Assembly (NCBI RefSeq): GCF_014645615.1
Contig: NZ_BMMB01000007.1
Coordinates: 1 to 64,000 of the forward strand
Length of the DNA stretch: 64,000 nt
Source of the DNA: Paenibacillus hunanensis
GTDB lineage: Bacteria > Bacillota > Bacilli > Paenibacillales > Paenibacillaceae
Direction: 5' to 3'
Each line of letters opens with the position of its first letter. Positions within the stretch are counted from its first letter, which is position 1. A program made the position numbers and the translations under genes. The notes under the pieces were generated by a model. That model did no database searches. It was not told the origin of the DNA and was given only the letters and a program-made list of their open reading frames with translations. Of the stretch, positions 60,498 through 64,000 are shown in pieces.

Positions 60498-61067
60498 ATG
60501 GAAGAATTAAAACAACGTATTTTGGAAGAATCAACCGTATTATCGAGCGATGTGCTCAAGCTGGACGCATTGCTCAATCAGCAGGTCGATCCACAGCTAA
60601 TGATGAAAATGGGACAGGAGTTCGCTAACCTGTATCGCGCAGAAGGCATTACACGCGTCGTAACCGTCGAATCGTCCGGTATCCCGGTTGCTTTTGCAAC
60701 AGCACTGGAGCTAGGCGTACCGCTCGTATTTGCACGCCGTAAAAAAACACTGCTCGCTGATCCTGATGCCTATGTAGAACGCGTACCTTCGTTTACCAAG
60801 GGCATCGTGACCGACATTATGCTGTCCAAGCAGTTCGTAACTGAAAATGATCGCATTCTCTTCATCGATGACATTATCGCCAACGGCGACGCCGCTCGCG
60901 GATTGGTCAAAATCATCCAACGCTCTGGCGCTACACTCGTAGGCGTAGGCATTGTTATCGAAAAAGCATTCCAAAATGGTGCAAATGCCATCCGAGAACA
61001 GGGCATCCGCCTCGATTCTCTCGTTAAAATTGCTTCGTTAGAGGATGGCAAGATTACATTCGGTTAA
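60498..61067 (+). CDS. xpt: Xanthine phosphoribosyltransferase
   Basis: This 189-residue enzyme converts xanthine and PRPP to XMP in purine salvage. It starts MEELKQRILEES, then VLSSDVLKLDALLNQQVDP, and carries the PRPP-binding motif ILFIDDIIANGDAARG. GGAGG lies seven bases before the ATG at 60498; ATGs at 60477 and 60495 are in frame but poorly spaced. In B. subtilis xpt is under a purine riboswitch and is followed by pbuX; here I see neither a riboswitch nor pbuX next to it. Confidence 0.94.
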   Translation: MEELKQRILEESTVLSSDVLKLDALLNQQVDPQLMMKMGQEFANLYRAEGITRVVTVESSGIPVAFATALELGVPLVFARRKKTLLADPDAYVERVPSFTKGIVTDIMLSKQFVTENDRILFIDDIIANGDAARGLVKIIQRSGATLVGVGIVIEKAFQNGANAIREQGIRLDSLVKIASLEDGKITFG

Positions 61068-61407
61068 TCAAGCCGGGGTAAGAAATGCAGTAGTGCTATA
61101 AAGGTATATGTTCATATACTGCATAATAGGAATACAGACTACACGACGAAGAAACGAATAGGATGCTTTAACAACCCCAACACCATTCAAACTTATAACA
61201 GAATAATTCACCAAAAATTATTCATGCATTTTATTATGGTTTATCTTAAGATATAGGCATACGTGACCGATAGTGTAAATATAACCCCATGAATCAACAT
61301 TAGAACGTCATTGCCTTACACCAATTTTACCGAAATACGATATACTCTTTCCAAATGGGGTCTCGTTGTCTTATAATAAAGATATGTTAGGGAGGGGAGG
61401 CAGACTA
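61068..61407. other. Intergenic region downstream of xpt
   Basis: About 340 AT-rich bases with no open frame of note and no clear terminator. GGGAGGGGAGG just before 61408 serves the next gene. Confidence 0.4.
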
Positions 61408-61737
61408 ATGAGCAAAGAGCCGATCACTGAAGAGTTTTTCCTGAACAAACTGGCTGACGCAAAAGTACACTTCGAGCGTGCTTTGGATTGTAAGCACACT
61501 GAATTTGATGACCTGTATCCCTATATGATTGAGCATCCTCAGTTCTTTTGGTACAAACGCTATGTCGCATGGTCTGAATTGCTAACCATCGTGAATTTGT
61601 CGAAAGAACTGGACTTCGCCTGGGAATCACAATTTTCCGATCATCAGGTAGAGTACGTTAACGAGCGTGTGATGTCCGCTAAAGTGCTAGATTATTGGTT
61701 CGAGAAAAACGATTCCAAAGAGCACGCACAGCGTTAA
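61408..61737 (+). CDS. Hypothetical protein, 109 residues
   Basis: I do not recognise a named family. It is a small, acidic, mostly helical protein rich in aromatic residues (EHPQFFWYKRYVAWSELL, LDYWFEKNDSKEH). GGAGGGGAGG lies before the ATG at 61408; the frame from 61366 lacks a site. It is a single gene ended by the terminator at 61770-61805. Confidence 0.75.
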   Translation: MSKEPITEEFFLNKLADAKVHFERALDCKHTEFDDLYPYMIEHPQFFWYKRYVAWSELLTIVNLSKELDFAWESQFSDHQVEYVNERVMSAKVLDYWFEKNDSKEHAQR

Positions 61738-61769
61738 TCATATCTGGATCATCTTCCATTTGCTTTAAC

Positions 61770-61805
61770 AAGACCTAAATGATTATTCATTTAGGTCTTT
61801 TTTTG
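61770..61805 (+). terminator. Intrinsic terminator
   Basis: AAGACCTAAATGA pairs perfectly with TCATTTAGGTCTT around TTAT, followed by T. Ends the gene at 61408. Confidence 0.93.
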
Positions 61806-61984
61806 CGTGTATTCGTAGAATAAGCTTGGATAGGTGTACACATCCTGTATACTTTCGGTACAATAGAGCTTGCGGCATATCAGCCGTTCATAAATGCTGT
61901 CCCGTATAAACGGGCACAATACAAGGTAACGCCGTTAAGCGGCGATGTATAGGCTAGATTCTAGATTAGAGGGGAGGACATAAC

Positions 61985-62233
61985 ATGATTAGCGAGGAAC
62001 AATTGGATGCCTATCGTCTATCTGGCGAAAAGGTAAGGGTCGTTCGTGATGATATTCGTGAAAATGATATCCGCGGGATTGTCATTGCATGGGATGATGA
62101 GCATGTGTTAATTCGTCGTCCGAATCGAAACGTAGTCAAGCTCAGTCGTAATTACATCATTCAGCCATCGAAGGAAGCACGTCGCAGCCCGCTGGATGAA
62201 GAAGCTCCAGAGGAAGCAGCGACTGAGGAATAA
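61985..62233 (+). CDS. Small hypothetical protein, 82 residues
   Basis: I do not recognise this protein. The first 55 residues form alternating strands (KVRVVRDDIRENDIRGIVIAW, DDEHVLIRRPNRNVVKLSR) that would suit a small SH3-like or Sm-like barrel, and the rest is an acidic, disordered tail (DEEAPEEAATEE). GGGGAGGA lies before the ATG at 61985. It is a single gene; the nucleic-acid-binding idea is inference from its shape and basic face. Confidence 0.72.
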   Translation: MISEEQLDAYRLSGEKVRVVRDDIRENDIRGIVIAWDDEHVLIRRPNRNVVKLSRNYIIQPSKEARRSPLDEEAPEEAATEE

Positions 62234-62794
62234 AAGTTCTACGTTTGGATAAATATGGACTGAATTTGTTCCAAATTTGTTCTGTTACGTTCGGAATTGC
62301 TCGAAATCAAAGCCATAATCCTTGCTTAGGTAGGGCTATACGAAAAAAGACCTTGCACCGCATTAGCGGATTGCAAGGTCTTTGGTGTAGCTATAGAAGA
62401 CTGTACAAGAGGGGATTGCCAAGCTACATATGCTCAAACTGTCTCTGCCAGAGCCTGAATATCGTCGTCGTAGGTGTGTCCAGCGATTATAGGGGGATAA
62501 TCACTGGTTGTATATTAAACAAATTATAAAGGGACAATCTTAGTTGCCATACCATGTTGTCACGGTATAGCATTACTGCTAGTTAGGAAGCTAGTTATGA
62601 TATTGGTCGTATTCCTTATCGGGATGACGTACTAAGGTCAAGCTATTCATATATTTGTAAAGCCGGGTAGTTAGTTATCGTGCTACAGGCAGAGACAGAG
62701 GCAAACACCGAATGATTAGCATGTGGAATGATAGTTGAATTAAAGGGGACTGATTCCATACTATCCATCATAATATACATGCTAATGACGTTAC
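62234..62794. other. Gap with a minus-strand terminator and a possible gene remnant
   Basis: About 560 bases. A minus-strand terminator lies at 62343-62383. On the minus strand, upstream of it and ending near 62436, a startless run reads YPPIIAGHTYDDDIQALAET before a stop and may be the decayed 3' end of a gene. No complete gene is supported. Confidence 0.35.
62343..62383 (-). terminator. Minus-strand intrinsic terminator
   Basis: AAAGACCTTGCA pairs perfectly with TGCAAGGTCTTT with an inner CCGC/GCGG pair; the minus-strand copy is followed by six T. It could end the transcript of the gene at 62795. Confidence 0.85.
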
Positions 62795-63274
62795 TTATGT
62801 TCCTGTACGATAAGGCGCATAACCGCCTGCATAACGTGCTGGCTCACGCACTCGTGAAGGAGACGAAGCCGGAGTATCCTTGCCTGGACGTGCTTCAGCA
62901 GATGCGGTATGGATCGGCCCTAAGCCAACATAGGCACGCATACGTGCAGAAGCCTCAAGTCGGAATTCGTCAGCAGGGATGCGAAAGGTTCCATGATGAC
63001 CCTTACAAAGGATCTGCGCTTCCACACTATTCTCAGATTGATTAACCTCATATAATCGAAGCTGATGCTTACGTAAATCTCGGCGTACTTCAGACAGTAG
63101 CAAATTGGTACGATCTGTACCACCCTGGATGATTTCCATATACAATGCATGATTATCGAGTGAGTCTTGATGCTCCATAGCGCGGGCATCACGATCAAAT
63201 TTCTTTTGAATATACGTTAGCAGCAAATAGCTTTTTACCAGGGAACGTTCTTCTGCGGATAAAAAGACAGCCAT
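62795..63274 (-). CDS. Hypothetical protein, 159 residues
   Basis: I do not recognise this protein. It begins with helices (FLSAEERSLVKSYLLLTYIQ) and contains a short strand region with CKGHHGTFRIPADEF near residues 90-104; the C-terminal 40 residues are Pro/Ser/Arg-rich and disordered. GGTGGTGAC lies before the ATG at 63274. It is a single minus-strand gene. No function is proposed. Confidence 0.7.
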   Translation of the reverse strand: MAVFLSAEERSLVKSYLLLTYIQKKFDRDARAMEHQDSLDNHALYMEIIQGGTDRTNLLLSEVRRDLRKHQLRLYEVNQSENSVEAQILCKGHHGTFRIPADEFRLEASARMRAYVGLGPIHTASAEARPGKDTPASSPSRVREPARYAGGYAPYRTGT

Positions 63275-63768
63275 TCATGTCACCACCTTATGGGAACTAA
63301 TGTTTTGAGAACCTATGTTCCCATTATAGCGAACGTGGGGAATAATGGCAAGCTTTATTGGCATAAAAAAGTTAAAATATTATGCGCTCCTAAACAATGG
63401 CTTGAATGCTGCAAACAGGCGAATAGGTGCTTGATTGAAGCCCCTTTTTCGAGACTTTTTATCGAATGATTAACGCAATGAAAAAAGCAGGAACAGACAC
63501 GAACAAGCTCGTGTTTGCTCCTGCTTTTCTGTTTTGTTGTATCGACATTATATAGGTAAACGGATGTCGGTCATGTTGGTCATCAAATAATCGTAGCAAC
63601 AAGCTTCCGTCTTCCATATTATGACATGGGTAATCCAATTACCGGAGTATCTAACAACTTTCACATGTAAAAACTGACGTAAATTTTACATTGAACGTCA
63701 TCATAAAAGCGACTATAGTTAATAATTGTAATATATATAATTAATATACATAAAATTAAATGATAGGA
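63275..63768. other. Intergenic region near the right edge
   Basis: About 490 bases with a terminator-like hairpin at 63481-63528 and AT-rich sequence after 63700. No gene is supported. Confidence 0.4.
63481..63528. terminator. Hairpin with A and T tracts on either side
   Basis: AAAAGCAGG pairs with CCTGCTTTT around an inner ACACGA/TCGTGT stem. A run of A precedes it, so it can work as a terminator for minus-strand transcripts coming from the right-edge gene. Confidence 0.75.
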
Positions 63769-64000
63769 TTATATGGTGGATGTGCCCTGTTGGACGATGT
63801 GCAGAAAGTCGAATTCGACCTGACAGCCTTGCCCTTGTGGACAGCATGCATAAACACCACATTGGAAAGGGGTCTGGTCATCCACATCATCAAACAGATG
63901 CGCAATTCTCATTTGATGCCATGCCGGTTCTGATGCTTCATCGTCTGCTGGTTCTGCATATTCAATCGTATAGTCGCCAGAGACACGGGTGATACGGAAC
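63769..64000 (-). CDS. C-terminal part of a hypothetical protein cut by the window edge
   Basis: The minus strand is open from the edge to a TAA at 63769-63771, giving 76 residues of a longer protein. It has FRITRVSGDYTIEYAEPAD, MRIAHLFDDVDDQTPF and a cysteine-rich segment (CGVYACCPQGQGCQ) near its end, which could be a metal site or a disulphide knot. I do not recognise the family, and the start is outside the window. Confidence 0.6.
   Translation of the reverse strand, partial: FRITRVSGDYTIEYAEPADDEASEPAWHQMRIAHLFDDVDDQTPFQCGVYACCPQGQGCQVEFDFLHIVQQGTSTI

Overview
The window looks like a chromosomal segment of a low-to-mid GC Gram-positive bacterium of the order Bacillales, most like Paenibacillus. 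This rests on strong AGGAGG-type ribosome binding sites, frequent TTG and GTG starts, intrinsic terminators after most genes, and families typical of that group (YtpB/DUF2600, YitT, YugP, CshA, LapA, short ferredoxin, RelQ, DUF309, a GlnR-type operator). No rRNA, tRNA, IS element or CRISPR array was seen.

Layout. 1-5 kb: M42 peptidase, LapA, oligoendopeptidase F, two small proteins and a cold-shock protein. 5-13 kb: a cytochrome P450, a terpene synthase of the YtpB type followed closely by a phosphofructokinase, a TetR regulator, a DUF72 protein and a MATE exporter, with a heptanucleotide tandem array beside the MATE stop codon. 13-24 kb: DUF4015 hydrolase-like protein, YitT, the RNA helicase CshA, an 11 x 11-bp array, LysR divergent from an HlyD/ABC-2 export pair, a DUF624 protein, and a structured RNA resembling 6S RNA with a clean sigma-A promoter. 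24-32 kb: DUF1499 protein, thiol peroxidase, rhomboid, YugP, MerR, then an ammonium transporter with a GlnR-like operator followed by a DUF294 nucleotidyltransferase-like protein and a DEDDh exonuclease, and a 181-nt cloverleaf-like inverted repeat.

33.3-42.3 kb is the most notable region: an AT-rich island holding a class II lanthipeptide cluster. It has one LanM synthetase, a Bce-type ABC transporter (ATPase and 10-TM permease), two precursor genes too short for a normal ORF cutoff, and a ComP-like polytopic histidine kinase with a LuxR-type response regulator. The two 45-residue precursors are identical in protein but differ at 13 codons, all synonymous. Their core resembles salivaricin A (lacticin 481 group) but lacks basic residues. 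No LanT peptidase-transporter, no LanP protease and no double-glycine cleavage site are visible, so maturation and export are unexplained from this window.

42.6-64 kb is housekeeping again: citramalate synthase, a metallophosphatase, a MerR/short-chain dehydrogenase operon with a textbook 19-bp-spacer MerR promoter, DNA polymerase IV, ferredoxin, an L,D-transpeptidase, dihydroorotate dehydrogenase, small alarmone synthetase with DUF309, an rRNA methyltransferase and pseudouridine synthase pair, a HAD phosphatase, a glycosyltransferase, xanthine phosphoribosyltransferase, several small hypotheticals, and a gene cut by the right edge. All functional names come from reading motifs and from remembered family features; no database search was possible.
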